The notes below the pieces were generated by a model. That model saw nothing but the letters and a program-made list of their open reading frames with translations. It had not been told where the DNA came from and did not search any database. The position numbers and the translations under genes are program-made. A stretch of DNA of 64,000 nucleotides from an uncultured Eubacteriales bacterium (GTDB taxonomy: Bacteria; Bacillota; Clostridia; Oscillospirales; Acutalibacteraceae), in the NCBI GenBank assembly GCA_934463035.1, contig CAKSIG010000003.1, positions 232,691 through 296,690 of the forward strand, in the 5' to 3' direction. Shown piece by piece: positions 32,350-40,675 of this stretch (its first letter is position 1; every line of letters starts with the position of its first letter).

Positions 32350-34059
32350 TTAAACGCCTAACAGCTTTGTGCATTCTTCGATAAGCTCTGAACGCTTATT
32401 TTCAGCGTCTTCGGCGGTCTTGCCGACGGCGTTTATATAAAGTTTAATTTTCGGTTCCGTACCGGAAGGACGGACGATAAATGAACTGCCGTCCGAAAGG
32501 AAATAACTGAGAACATTGGATTTAGGCAATGTAAGCACCGTTTCCTTGCCGCTTGCAATATCGGTTGATACCGATTTTTGATAATCGTTAAACTTGATTA
32601 CGCGGGCGCCGCAGACCTCTTTCGGTGTTTCCGAACGAAGCGAAGACATAAGGGAACTTATCTTCTCCATACCGCTCTGTCCCTCAAATACAAAGCTCTT
32701 TTGTGCGCTGTAATAATAGCCGAACTGCTTGTAAAGCTCCTCCAAAACGTCTTCAAGAGTTTTGCCGAGAGTTTTGTAGTATGCGGTCATTTCGCAAATA
32801 AGCATTGATCCCACAACGGCGTCTTTATCGCGTACATAACTGCCTGCAAGGTAGCCGTAGCTTTCTTCAAAACCGAATACATAGCGATTTTGTTCATTTT
32901 TCTTTTCAAGAATCGTGATCTGCTCGCCTATGAACTTAAATCCCGTAAGCACGTTTATAAGCTCGCAGCCGTAGTGATCGCATATTTTCTGGCACAACTC
33001 GGTTGAAACTATGGTTTTAACCGCAATGGGATTTTTCGGCAGTGTGCCTGCTTCGCTCCTGCGCATAAGGACATAATTAAGCAGAAGTGCGCCGACGTCG
33101 TTACCGCTTAAAAGTTTGTATTCGCCGTTTACCGCAATCGCAATTCCCACGCGGTCGCTGTCGGGGTCGGTGGCGAGAAGCAGGTCCGGCTTTACAGTTT
33201 CCGCCATTTTTAAGGCACATTCAAACGCCTGACGGATTTCGGGATTCGGGTAAGGCGCGGTGGGGAAGTTGCCGTCGGGCATTTCCTGCTCGGGAACTAC
33301 GGTAATATCGGTAAGACCGATACGCTTTAATATACTGCGGACAGGCTTGTTTCCGCTGCCGTTCAGGGGAGTGTATATAACCTTTAATCCCGAAACGTCA
33401 ATATCGGTCGATACGCGCTGTTTTTCAACATTGTCAAGATAGTCTTCAATAACATCGTCTCCAATGTATTCAATAATTCCCGATTTAACGCCTTCCTCAA
33501 AATCAATGCTCTTTACATCATTGAACATATCAACGCTTTCCATTATTGAAAGTACATAATCGGCGGCGTCGGGGCTTAACTGACAGCCGTCGGGTCCGTA
33601 TGCTTTGTAACCGTTGTATTTTGCGGGATTGTGGCTGGCGGTAACGACAACACCGGCGTCACAGGAAAGGCGGCGTACCGCAAATGAAAGCATAGGCGTC
33701 GGCATTAATTCTTTATAAATATATACTTTAATACCGTTGGCGGCAAAAACGGAAGCCGCTGTCTTTGCAAACAGATCGGATTTAATTCGGCTGTCGTATG
33801 CTATTGCGATACTACCGTTTTCGGATACAGAATTTACGTATGCGGCAAGACCCTGCGAAGCCTGACCGACTGTATATATGTTCATACGGTTGGTGCCTGC
33901 GCCTATAACGCCGCGCAAACCTGCCGTACCGAATTCAAGATCACGGTAAAACGCGTCGGAAATCAGTTCCTCATTACCGTTCATCGAATTAAGTTCGGCA
34001 ATCAGGTCGGCGTCGGCAGTAGCTTTTTCGCACCAGAGCTTATACTTATCTTCGTACAT
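32350..34059 (-). CDS. pgcA: Phosphoglucomutase/phosphomannomutase
   Basis: This 569-residue alpha-D-phosphohexomutase has the phosphoserine loop VVTASHNPAKYNGYK, the Mg site DPDSDRVG, the sugar loop FGFEESYGYL, and the phosphate-binding end RPSGTEPKIKLY. Length and motifs match the PgcA type of Firmicutes, which interconverts glucose 1- and 6-phosphate for glycogen and cell-wall polymers. AGGAGG lies before the ATG. It appears to be a single-gene unit diverging from the sigma factor gene. Confidence 0.93.
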   Translation of the reverse strand: MYEDKYKLWCEKATADADLIAELNSMNGNEELISDAFYRDLEFGTAGLRGVIGAGTNRMNIYTVGQASQGLAAYVNSVSENGSIAIAYDSRIKSDLFAKTAASVFAANGIKVYIYKELMPTPMLSFAVRRLSCDAGVVVTASHNPAKYNGYKAYGPDGCQLSPDAADYVLSIMESVDMFNDVKSIDFEEGVKSGIIEYIGDDVIEDYLDNVEKQRVSTDIDVSGLKVIYTPLNGSGNKPVRSILKRIGLTDITVVPEQEMPDGNFPTAPYPNPEIRQAFECALKMAETVKPDLLLATDPDSDRVGIAIAVNGEYKLLSGNDVGALLLNYVLMRRSEAGTLPKNPIAVKTIVSTELCQKICDHYGCELINVLTGFKFIGEQITILEKKNEQNRYVFGFEESYGYLAGSYVRDKDAVVGSMLICEMTAYYKTLGKTLEDVLEELYKQFGYYYSAQKSFVFEGQSGMEKISSLMSSLRSETPKEVCGARVIKFNDYQKSVSTDIASGKETVLTLPKSNVLSYFLSDGSSFIVRPSGTEPKIKLYINAVGKTAEDAENKRSELIEECTKLLGV

Positions 34060-34161
34060 ATAATTACCTCCTAATATTACAACATAATTTTAGTATTTTT
34101 TTTATTTGTTGTCAATAGCAAATGATTTTAAATAAATTTTAACAGTTTTTTAATATTTAAC

Positions 34162-34190
34162 TTGACTTTTTCTCATTTCTATTGTATTAT
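34162..34190 (+). promoter_or_regulatory. Promoter of the sigma factor gene
   Basis: TTGACT (34162-34167), a 17-bp spacer, and TATTAT (34185-34190). It also shows that coding cannot begin before 34231. Confidence 0.75.
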
Positions 34191-34230
34191 TGCAAGTAGT
34201 ATTGGTAAGAAATGCTATCTTGGGGTGCAA

Positions 34231-34803
34231 ATGGTAGATAATTTTGTCGAAAATTACGAAAACTTTTCCGATGAAGAATTAGCGGAGCTTATAATAAACG
34301 GTGAATATGAACCTTTACAGGTGATTATAAAAAGATATATGCCGCTCATCAATTATTATGCCGCAAAATTTTCTTCGGTCGGTGAAAAAGAGGATATGGT
34401 TCAAAATGCCGTTTTTGCTCTTTATTCAGCCATAAAAAGTTATGATAAAGGGAAATCTTCATTTTCGCCGTTTGCCGCTATGTGCATTAAACGTTCTTTT
34501 ATAAATGATTTTAAATCATTTTCAAGAAGAAAGAACATACCGTCAAATCTTGTTACTTCGATTAACGAGGTTGACGTTAATGATGAAAACGATCCCGAAA
34601 AAATCGTTATAGATAATGAAAATCTCAAAAACCTTGAAGAAACGATAAGGTTTGAGTTATCCGCTTTTGAATATAAGGTTTTAAACGCCTTCCTTCAATG
34701 CAGAAATTACAGCGTAATAGCGGACAGGCTCGGCGTATCGGTGAAATCGGTCGACAATGCATTGCGCCGTATCAGGGTCAAGCTGAGTTCAAAAAGAAAG
34801 TAG
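34231..34803 (+). CDS. Sigma-70 family factor, SigH-like
   Basis: This 190-residue sigma factor starts with FSDEELAELIINGEYEPLQVIIKRY. Region 2 has KEDMVQNAVFALYSAIKSYDKGKSSFSPFAAMCIKRSF, and region 4 has YSVIADRLGVSVKSVDNALRRI. Length and domain layout match SigH/Spo0H of Clostridia, which directs early sporulation and stationary-phase genes. Some positions are unusual (EDMVQNAVF where EDLxQEGxIG is common), so it is either a divergent SigH or a paralogue. The ATG at 34231 has GGGGTG upstream and lies downstream of a consensus promoter. Confidence 0.82.
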   Translation: MVDNFVENYENFSDEELAELIINGEYEPLQVIIKRYMPLINYYAAKFSSVGEKEDMVQNAVFALYSAIKSYDKGKSSFSPFAAMCIKRSFINDFKSFSRRKNIPSNLVTSINEVDVNDENDPEKIVIDNENLKNLEETIRFELSAFEYKVLNAFLQCRNYSVIADRLGVSVKSVDNALRRIRVKLSSKRK

Positions 34804-34856
34804 ATTTAAAAGTCTAAACTATTATGATTATCAAAGCGGCACAGCCGCTGATATAT

Positions 34857-34920
34857 GCCCATGTAGCTTAACAAGCAGAGCGTTGAAATCAAAGATGTCG
34901 GTGCGATTCCGTCCGGGGCT
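34857..34920 (+). ncRNA. tRNA-like sequence with collapsed anticodon arm
   Basis: The segment starts GCCCATGTAGCTT, has a normal-length D-arm ending AGAGC, and ends with a T-arm-like CGG-TGCGATT-CCG and GGGGC. That pairs with GCCC at the start for 4 bp. Between the D and T arms there are only about 14 bases where about 22 are needed for an anticodon arm and variable loop, and no CCA is encoded. It is therefore a tRNA pseudogene or a tRNA-like regulatory RNA. It lies 31 bp before the zinc-ribbon gene and could be part of its leader. Confidence 0.35.
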
Positions 34921-34951
34921 AAATTACAATCAAACAAGAGAGGTACAAAAA

Positions 34952-35242
34952 ATGTTTGAAGACAAGACGTTAGTTTGCAAGGATTGCGGCGAGGAGTTCG
35001 TATTCACTGCAAGAGAGCAAGAATTTTACGAATCCAAAGGCTTTGTAAACGAACCCCAGCGTTGCAAGCCCTGCCGTGACAAGCGCAAGAATGCGGGCAG
35101 AGCACCGAGAGAAATGCACGAGGCTGTATGCGCAGCTTGCGGCGGAGTTGCCAAGGTTCCCTTTATACCGCGCGACGACCGTCCCGTATATTGCAGTGAG
35201 TGTTTTGCAAAGATGAAGGAATCGGGCGAAACAGAAGAATAA
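34952..35242 (+). CDS. Zinc-ribbon domain protein
   Basis: This 96-residue protein has two zinc-ribbon motifs: CKDCGEEFVFTAREQEFYES with CKPC, and CAACGG with CSEC. The first matches the probable zinc-ribbon family PF13451 (zf-trcl), widespread in Clostridia and of unknown function. AGAGAGGT lies 9 bp before the ATG. It is a single-gene unit with a strong terminator after it. A nucleic-acid-binding or redox-sensing role is only a guess. Confidence 0.85.
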   Translation: MFEDKTLVCKDCGEEFVFTAREQEFYESKGFVNEPQRCKPCRDKRKNAGRAPREMHEAVCAACGGVAKVPFIPRDDRPVYCSECFAKMKESGETEE

Positions 35243-35261
35243 TTTAATAACGCAAATATTA

Positions 35262-35292
35262 AAAGCGGAGCATTTTTATGCTCCGCTTTGTT
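35262..35292. terminator. Terminator after the zinc-ribbon gene
   Basis: AAAGCGGAGCAT / ATGCTCCGCTTT is a perfect 12-bp stem with a TTTT loop. It lies between the convergent zinc-ribbon and OadG-like genes and probably serves both. Confidence 0.85.
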
Positions 35293-35307
35293 TACATTAT
35301 AACAGCA

Positions 35308-35433
35308 TTATTTGAAAATCTTATTCAATATAAGCGTGACTGCCATAATCACACCGATAACGATAAAAATACCTGCCAAACCAACGCCCATATAATAGCA
35401 GTTGTCGAGAAATGCTTGAAAATTTATGCTCAT
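35308..35433 (-). CDS. OadG-like small membrane subunit
   Basis: This 41-residue ORF is easily missed. It starts at the ATG at 35433 with CGGAG 8 bp before it and ends at a TAA. It encodes a short N-terminus, one membrane helix (MGVGLAGIFIVIGVIMAV) and the tail LILNKIFK. Gamma subunits of Na+-translocating decarboxylases (OadG) start in just this way, with one helix of the GxxxVFxxL type, but are usually 70-100 residues or more. Its place 32 bp after oadB supports the call. Loss of the hydrophilic tail is notable. Confidence 0.7.
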   Translation of the reverse strand: MSINFQAFLDNCYYMGVGLAGIFIVIGVIMAVTLILNKIFK

Positions 35434-35465
35434 TTTGTTCTCCGTTCCGCCTGTCGTCAGGCAAT

Positions 35466-36584
35466 TTATAAAAAGAAATTAAGAATAAGTCCACCTGCTA
35501 TAACAGAGGCTATCTGCCCCGATACATTTACTCCTATCGAATGCATTAACAGGAAGTTTTGATTGTCCTCTTGCTGCGCCATTTTGTGAACAATTCTTCC
35601 CGACATCGGAAATGCGGATATGCCTGCGGCACCGATCATAGGATTGATTTTTTCTTTGAGGAAGATATTTAAAATTTTTGCGAAAATCACGCCGCCGGCG
35701 GTGTCGAATATAAAGGCTATCAAACCTAAACAAAGTATTAAAAGGGTTTCTTTTTTGAGGAATTGTTCCGCTCTCATTTGGGAGGCAACCGTTATGCCTA
35801 AGAAGATTGTAACAAGGTTAGCAAGCACTTTTTGGGCGGTATCCGACAGAGAATCAAGCACGCCGCACTCTCTCATAAGGTTGCCGAACATTAGAAATCC
35901 TATCAAAGCTACCGAAGACGGTGCGATAACGCCCGCAATAACCGTTATGAATATGGGGAACAGTATTTTTGTGACTCGGCTTACGTTATGCTGTTCATAT
36001 GGCATACGTATAAGCCGCTCCTTTTTTGTTGTGAGCAGTTTTATTACAGGCGGCTGAATTATGGGTACAAGCGCCATATACGAATAAGCCGACACCATTA
36101 TTGCGCCGAGATATTTTGAACCGAGCTTTTGAGCCACAACTATGGAGGTCGGACCGTCCGCCGCACCGATAATTGCGATAGAAGCCGCATCGTTTATATC
36201 AAAAAACATTGAGGCAAGGCACAGCGTGAAGAAAATACCGAACTGCGCCGCCGCGCCGAAAAGCATCAATTTCGGATTGTTGAGTATGGGACCGAAGTCG
36301 ATCATCGCGCCTATTCCGATAAACAGAATAAGCGGGAAAAGCTCGTTAGATATTCCTGCTTTAAAAAGAGTGCTTAAAGCGCCGCACTCGGTCTCGCCGC
36401 TCACTATTTGGTCAACGGCGCCGGAAAACGGCAGATTGACGAGTATAACGCCGAATCCCATAGGCAATAAAAGGGTAGGCTCCATATTTTTCTTTATAGC
36501 AAGAAATATAAGTATGCCGCCGATTGCCCACATCACAAGCTGCTGCCATTCTATTAAAAGAATGTATTTGTATAAAATTTCCAT
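35466..36584 (-). CDS. oadB: Na+-translocating decarboxylase beta subunit
   Basis: This 372-residue multi-pass membrane protein is of the OadB/GcdB/MmdB type. It has MGFGVILVNLPFSG near the start, the ion-channel segment IGAADGPTSIVVAQKLG, and the C-terminal VSGQIASVIAGG. In complete complexes it couples decarboxylation of a biotin-bound carboxyl group to Na+ export. Neither the carboxyltransferase alpha subunit nor a biotin carrier is next to it. It therefore either works with subunits encoded elsewhere or acts alone. A leader with an aptamer-like fold and a terminator precedes it. Confidence 0.93.
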   Translation of the reverse strand: MEILYKYILLIEWQQLVMWAIGGILIFLAIKKNMEPTLLLPMGFGVILVNLPFSGAVDQIVSGETECGALSTLFKAGISNELFPLILFIGIGAMIDFGPILNNPKLMLFGAAAQFGIFFTLCLASMFFDINDAASIAIIGAADGPTSIVVAQKLGSKYLGAIMVSAYSYMALVPIIQPPVIKLLTTKKERLIRMPYEQHNVSRVTKILFPIFITVIAGVIAPSSVALIGFLMFGNLMRECGVLDSLSDTAQKVLANLVTIFLGITVASQMRAEQFLKKETLLILCLGLIAFIFDTAGGVIFAKILNIFLKEKINPMIGAAGISAFPMSGRIVHKMAQQEDNQNFLLMHSIGVNVSGQIASVIAGGLILNFFL

Positions 36585-36618
36585 TTACTTCACCCTAAAT
36601 AAATTTAAGGACAGAGTA

Positions 36619-36655
36619 CGAAAAGGACAGGCTTAGGAATACTGCGCCTGTCCTT
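36619..36655 (-). terminator. Attenuator-type terminator in the oadB leader
   Basis: Read on the minus strand, AAGGACAGGC / GCCTGTCCTT is a perfect 10-bp stem with a 13-base loop, followed by TTTT. It sits between the promoter and oadB, about 35 bp before the start codon. Transcription of oadB must pass it, as in a riboswitch-controlled gene. Confidence 0.8.
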
Positions 36656-36660
36656 ATATC

Positions 36661-36722
36661 TGAAACAAATAGAATTGTAAGCGCAACGCTTATATTCTAT
36701 GACAGACTCCACCCTTGTTTCA
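36661..36722 (-). ncRNA. Candidate riboswitch aptamer upstream of oadB
   Basis: On the minus strand an 8-bp closing stem (TGAAACAA / TTGTTTCA) encloses a purine-rich 14-base asymmetric bulge (GGGTGGAGTCTGTC). A second stem (ATAGAAT / ATTCTAT) is capped by a TAAGCG-TTG-CGCTTA hairpin. The RNA starts within a few bases of the predicted transcription start and is followed by a terminator. Since the gene is a Na+ pump subunit, a Na+-sensing (DUF1646-type, Na+-I) riboswitch is the first hypothesis, but I cannot confirm the class from the sequence. Confidence 0.6.
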
Positions 36723-36730
36723 TAGTAACG

Positions 36731-36759
36731 AATATAGCACATATAATTATAAATGTCAA
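36731..36759 (-). promoter_or_regulatory. Promoter of the oadB leader
   Basis: On the minus strand: a consensus TTGACA (36759-36754), a 17-bp spacer, and TATATT (36736-36731). The predicted start near 36724 coincides with the 5' end of the folded leader. Confidence 0.8.
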
Positions 36760-36810
36760 ACTGAATATTTCAAAATTTATATGACAATATTAAAACTGAA
36801 AATAAACTGC

Positions 36811-36840
36811 TTGACAATCACTACATATTAAATGTAAAAT
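36811..36840 (+). promoter_or_regulatory. Promoter of the RNase J operon
   Basis: TTGACA (36811-36816), an 18-bp spacer, and TAAAAT (36835-36840). The transcript has a leader of about 100 bases that contains a GGAAGGACAC / GTGTCTTCC hairpin near 36887-36909. That hairpin has no T-run after it. Confidence 0.7.
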
Positions 36841-36944
36841 AATATAGTATTGCTTGTAATTATATTACATTATTTTAGTGATTTAAGGAAGGACACAGCG
36901 GTGTCTTCCTATGATATAAAACCGTTATGGAGGAAAAATATTTA

Positions 36945-38840
36945 ATGAACGAAACCAAACAAAAAAGTTCTGCAAAGAAACCGTCGGGTGATAAATCAAA
37001 CAAAAAACCGACAAACCGCAGAATGAAAAGTCAGTCTGCCGCAAAGAACGGTTCTGCCAAGAAAACTTCTAAAAAGCAGAACGCTGAAACAACAGTAAAG
37101 TCGCTGCCCAACAGAAACACAAACAAAAAGCCGACTAAAACTGCGCAGACGGCAGGCAGATACAACCGTACAAGAAAAAGCACAAAGCCGTTAAGGGTCA
37201 TACCGCTCGGCGGATTGGGAGAGATCGGCAAAAATATCACGATTTATGAATATGACGGTGATATGCTGTTGGTTGATTGCGGTATGTCGTTTCCCGATGA
37301 AGAAACTCCGGGAGTTGACGTTATTATTCCCGATTTTACCTATGTTCTTGAAAATAAGGATAAAATCAAAGGTCTTGTCGTTACCCACGGACACGAGGAT
37401 CACATAGGCTCTATACCGTACCTTTTAAGAAATTTCAACGTTCCGATATATGCGACGCGATTGACGGTAGGACTTATCGAGGGAAAACTGAAAGAACACA
37501 AGCTGCTTGCAGGAGCGAAGTTAAACGTTGTAAAACCGAGCGAGCATATAAAATTAGGGAATTTTGATGTTGAGTTTATTCACGTAAATCATTCAATACC
37601 CGACGCCGTCGGTTTTGCAATAACTTGCGGCGCGGGTACAGTAGTGCATACGGGAGATTTTAAGATCGACACAACGCCTATTGACGATTTTGTAATTGAT
37701 ATAGGCAGATTTGCCGAGCTTGGCAAACAGGGCGTCCTCGCATTGCTTGCCGATTCTACAAACGCAGAGCGCCCAGGGTTTACCGCTTCGGAAAGAATAG
37801 TGGGCGATTCTTTCTCGAACCTGTTTAAAAAAGCTGAGGATCACCGAATAATAGTTGCTACATTCTCATCAAATATACACCGCATACAACAGATAATTGA
37901 TGAGGCGGCGCGCTGTAACCGTAAGGTTGCGGTTTCGGGCAGGAGTATGATTAACGTTGTATCGGTTGCCGCCGAACTCGGTTATCTGAATATTCCCGAC
38001 GGTGTTCTTATTGATATTGAAATGATAAAGAATTATATGCCGGGTCAGCTTGTTGTGGTTACTACGGGAAGTCAGGGCGAGCCTATGTCGGCTCTGCACC
38101 GCATTGCTTTTTCCGAACACAGACAGGTGGAGATAATACCCGGCGATATGATAATAATTTCCGCCACTCCGATACCCGGCAACGAAAAGCTCGTCAGCAA
38201 GGTTATAAACGAGCTTATGAAGCGCGGCGCCAATGTTGTGTATGAAAAGATGTATGACGTTCACGTTTCGGGTCACGCTTGTCAGGAAGAGCTTAAACTT
38301 ATGATGAGCATTGTTAAGCCAAAATATTTTATACCGCTGCACGGCGAGCAAAAACACCTTATGAAACACGCCAATCTTGCCAAGCTGATGGGAATTAATG
38401 ATAAGAATATTATAATTTCCAATAACGGCGATGTGATTGAAATTTCCGATAAGGGCATAAAATCAACCGAGAGCGTTCAGGCAGGACGCGTGCTTGTTGA
38501 CGGTCTCGGCGTGGGAGATGTCGGAAACGTAGTACTTCGTGACAGAATGCATTTGGCGGAGGACGGTATTATTGTAGTTACCGTCTCAATCGACGGACAT
38601 ACAAGAGAGGTCGTTTCAGGACCCGATGTGGTTTCGCGCGGATTTGTTTACGTAAAGGAATCAGAGGAACTTATGTCCGAAATCAACGAAATAGTATGCG
38701 ATATACTTGAACGCTGTTATATTAACAACATTAAAGATTGGTCTTCAATTAAAGGAAAAATCAAAGACGGGGTTTCAAAGTTCCTTTATACAAGAACGCG
38801 CCGAAGCCCGATGGTACTTCCCGTTATTATGGAAGTTTAG
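36945..38840 (+). CDS. rnj: Ribonuclease J
   Basis: This 631-residue metallo-beta-lactamase/beta-CASP nuclease has a Lys/Asn/Thr-rich basic, probably disordered extension of about 75 residues. The core then begins at LRVIPLGGLGEIGKN, with the zinc motif VTHGHEDHIG and later VHTGDFKID, HVSGHACQEE and IPLHGEQKH. RNase J carries out 5'-to-3' and endonucleolytic RNA decay and processing in Firmicutes. The ATG at 36945 is used because GGAGG lies 11 bp before it; an ATG at 36927 would put that site inside the gene. The basic tail is longer than usual. Confidence 0.94.
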   Translation: MNETKQKSSAKKPSGDKSNKKPTNRRMKSQSAAKNGSAKKTSKKQNAETTVKSLPNRNTNKKPTKTAQTAGRYNRTRKSTKPLRVIPLGGLGEIGKNITIYEYDGDMLLVDCGMSFPDEETPGVDVIIPDFTYVLENKDKIKGLVVTHGHEDHIGSIPYLLRNFNVPIYATRLTVGLIEGKLKEHKLLAGAKLNVVKPSEHIKLGNFDVEFIHVNHSIPDAVGFAITCGAGTVVHTGDFKIDTTPIDDFVIDIGRFAELGKQGVLALLADSTNAERPGFTASERIVGDSFSNLFKKAEDHRIIVATFSSNIHRIQQIIDEAARCNRKVAVSGRSMINVVSVAAELGYLNIPDGVLIDIEMIKNYMPGQLVVVTTGSQGEPMSALHRIAFSEHRQVEIIPGDMIIISATPIPGNEKLVSKVINELMKRGANVVYEKMYDVHVSGHACQEELKLMMSIVKPKYFIPLHGEQKHLMKHANLAKLMGINDKNIIISNNGDVIEISDKGIKSTESVQAGRVLVDGLGVGDVGNVVLRDRMHLAEDGIIVVTVSIDGHTREVVSGPDVVSRGFVYVKESEELMSEINEIVCDILERCYINNIKDWSSIKGKIKDGVSKFLYTRTRRSPMVLPVIMEV

Positions 38841-38860
38841 TAAAGAACGGAGGATAAAAA

Positions 38861-39301
38861 ATGAAAGTTGTATTACTTGAAGATGTAAAGGGTCACGGAA
38901 AAAAGGGAGAACTGTGCAACGTATCCGACGGATACGCGCGTAACTTCCTTTTTCCGAAAAAATTAGCCGTTGCCGCGGACGCCGCCGCTTTATCGGAGCT
39001 TAAAAGCCGCGAAGACGCAAAGGCTCACCATAAGCAGGAGGAAATAGACGCCGCAAAAGCGACCGCCGAAAAGTTAAACGGTAAATCGGTTACCGTCAGA
39101 GCTAAGGCAGGAAACGGCGGTAAGCTGTTCGGTTCAGTAACGTCAAAGGAAATTTCCGAAGAAATTAAAAATTCATTCGGAATAACTGTTGACCGTAAAA
39201 AAATGAATGTCGGCGATATAAAGAACTTCGGCGAATATACCGCGGAAATAAAACTTTACACAGGAATTACCGCAAAAATAACCGTAAAGGTAACGGAGTA
39301 A
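38861..39301 (+). CDS. rplI: 50S ribosomal protein L9
   Basis: This 146-residue protein has the L9 signature MKVVLLEDVKGHGKKGE and GYARNFLFPKKLA, a central helix, and a C-terminal RNA-binding domain (GNGGKLFGSVTSKEI). It lies 20 bp after RNase J and 3 bp before dnaB. The rplI-dnaB order is conserved in Firmicutes. Confidence 0.97.
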   Translation: MKVVLLEDVKGHGKKGELCNVSDGYARNFLFPKKLAVAADAAALSELKSREDAKAHHKQEEIDAAKATAEKLNGKSVTVRAKAGNGGKLFGSVTSKEISEEIKNSFGITVDRKKMNVGDIKNFGEYTAEIKLYTGITAKITVKVTE

Positions 39302-39304
39302 ACA

Positions 39305-40675
39305 ATGAGTAACGAAAAGGTTATTTTCGACCTCGAAAACGGCAGACTGCCTTACTCTGTCGAAGCGGAGCAGGCGGTGTTGGGTTCAATCATAATTGAC
39401 CCGAAGAGTTTGAATGAAATAGCAACGCAGATGCGCGCGGAGTATTTTTATATTCCGCAGCACAGGGAAATTTATGCGGCTGTTTCCTCAATGTATGAGT
39501 TGAGCCAAACGATTGATTTTGTGTCGTTGCTTGAAAAACTGAAAAAAGACGGCGTCTACGATGAAACAGGCGGCAAGGCTTATCTTACACAGCTTGTTCA
39601 AACGGTGCCGTCAGCCGCCAATGTCCTTACATACGTGGCGATAATCAGGGAACGCTATTATGCGCGTGCTTTGATGACCGCGGCACAGGATATTATAAAC
39701 GACGTCAATGAAAACACCGAGGATTCGGGAGATTTATTAAACCGAGCGGAACAGCGTATTTACGAAATCCGTCAGGGCAGGGAAATCAGCGGTCTTACCC
39801 ATATTAAAAGCGTTATTGAGGGTGAAACCTACGACAGACTTCAAAAGATGGCTGACCCCGAAACCCGTAAAGATTATGTCGGAATACCGTCGGGTATAGG
39901 CGATCTTGACCGAATGATAACGGGGCTTAATAAGTCCGACTTAATAATACTCGGCGCGCGCCCCGGTATGGGTAAAACGTCTTTTGCTTTGAATATTGCC
40001 AGAAACGTTGCGGTAAACAGCGAAAAAACCGTATGTTTTTTCTCGCTTGAAATGACTCGCGACCAATTAGCACAGCGTATGCTTTCAAGCGAAGCGGGCA
40101 TAAAGAGCGAAAAGCTGAGAACGGGTGAGTTGGACGCCGACGAGTGGACAAGGCTTGCTCAGGCGGGAGAAAATCTTGCAAATCACGAGATTTATTTTGA
40201 TGAAACCTCTGCAATAACGGTAACCGAAATGAAAGCAAAGCTCCGCCGTATGAAAAAGGTTGACCTTGTTATCATAGACTATTTGGGTCTTATGAAATCG
40301 GCAAAGCGTACCGAAAACCGCGTTCAGGAGGTTTCGGAAATAACAAGGAACCTGAAAATTATGGCAAAGGAATTGAAGGTTCCTGTCATTGCCTGCGCAC
40401 AGCTTTCGCGCGGCACCGAGGTTAAGGGTAAATCCCACCGCCCTGCGCTTTCCGATCTGCGTGAATCGGGCTCCATCGAGCAGGACGCCGATATAGTTAT
40501 GTTTCTTTACCGTGAAAAATATTATGACGGTGAAAAATCAGATGACGAGGATCTCGGCGATCCGAACCGTGCCGAGTGTATCGTTGCCAAAAACCGACAC
40601 GGTGAAACGGGGACGGTTGAAATGCATTGGGACGGTCAGTTTACACGCTTTACTTCCGTGGATGTGTTCAGATAA
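39305..40675 (+). CDS. dnaB: Replicative DNA helicase
   Basis: This 456-residue hexameric helicase has an N-terminal DnaB domain (LPYSVEAEQAVLGSII), Walker A GARPGMGKTSFALN, Walker B LVIIDYLGLM, and the C-terminal motifs LSDLRESGSIEQDAD and KNRHGETGTV. It unwinds DNA at the replication fork. No intein is present. The stop overlaps the tilS ATG (TAATG). Confidence 0.97.
   Translation: MSNEKVIFDLENGRLPYSVEAEQAVLGSIIIDPKSLNEIATQMRAEYFYIPQHREIYAAVSSMYELSQTIDFVSLLEKLKKDGVYDETGGKAYLTQLVQTVPSAANVLTYVAIIRERYYARALMTAAQDIINDVNENTEDSGDLLNRAEQRIYEIRQGREISGLTHIKSVIEGETYDRLQKMADPETRKDYVGIPSGIGDLDRMITGLNKSDLIILGARPGMGKTSFALNIARNVAVNSEKTVCFFSLEMTRDQLAQRMLSSEAGIKSEKLRTGELDADEWTRLAQAGENLANHEIYFDETSAITVTEMKAKLRRMKKVDLVIIDYLGLMKSAKRTENRVQEVSEITRNLKIMAKELKVPVIACAQLSRGTEVKGKSHRPALSDLRESGSIEQDADIVMFLYREKYYDGEKSDDEDLGDPNRAECIVAKNRHGETGTVEMHWDGQFTRFTSVDVFR

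Noticed and set aside
35278..35562. Plus-strand 94-codon ORF over the OadG/OadB ends
   Set aside because: It is antisense to the OadG-like gene and starts inside a terminator hairpin.
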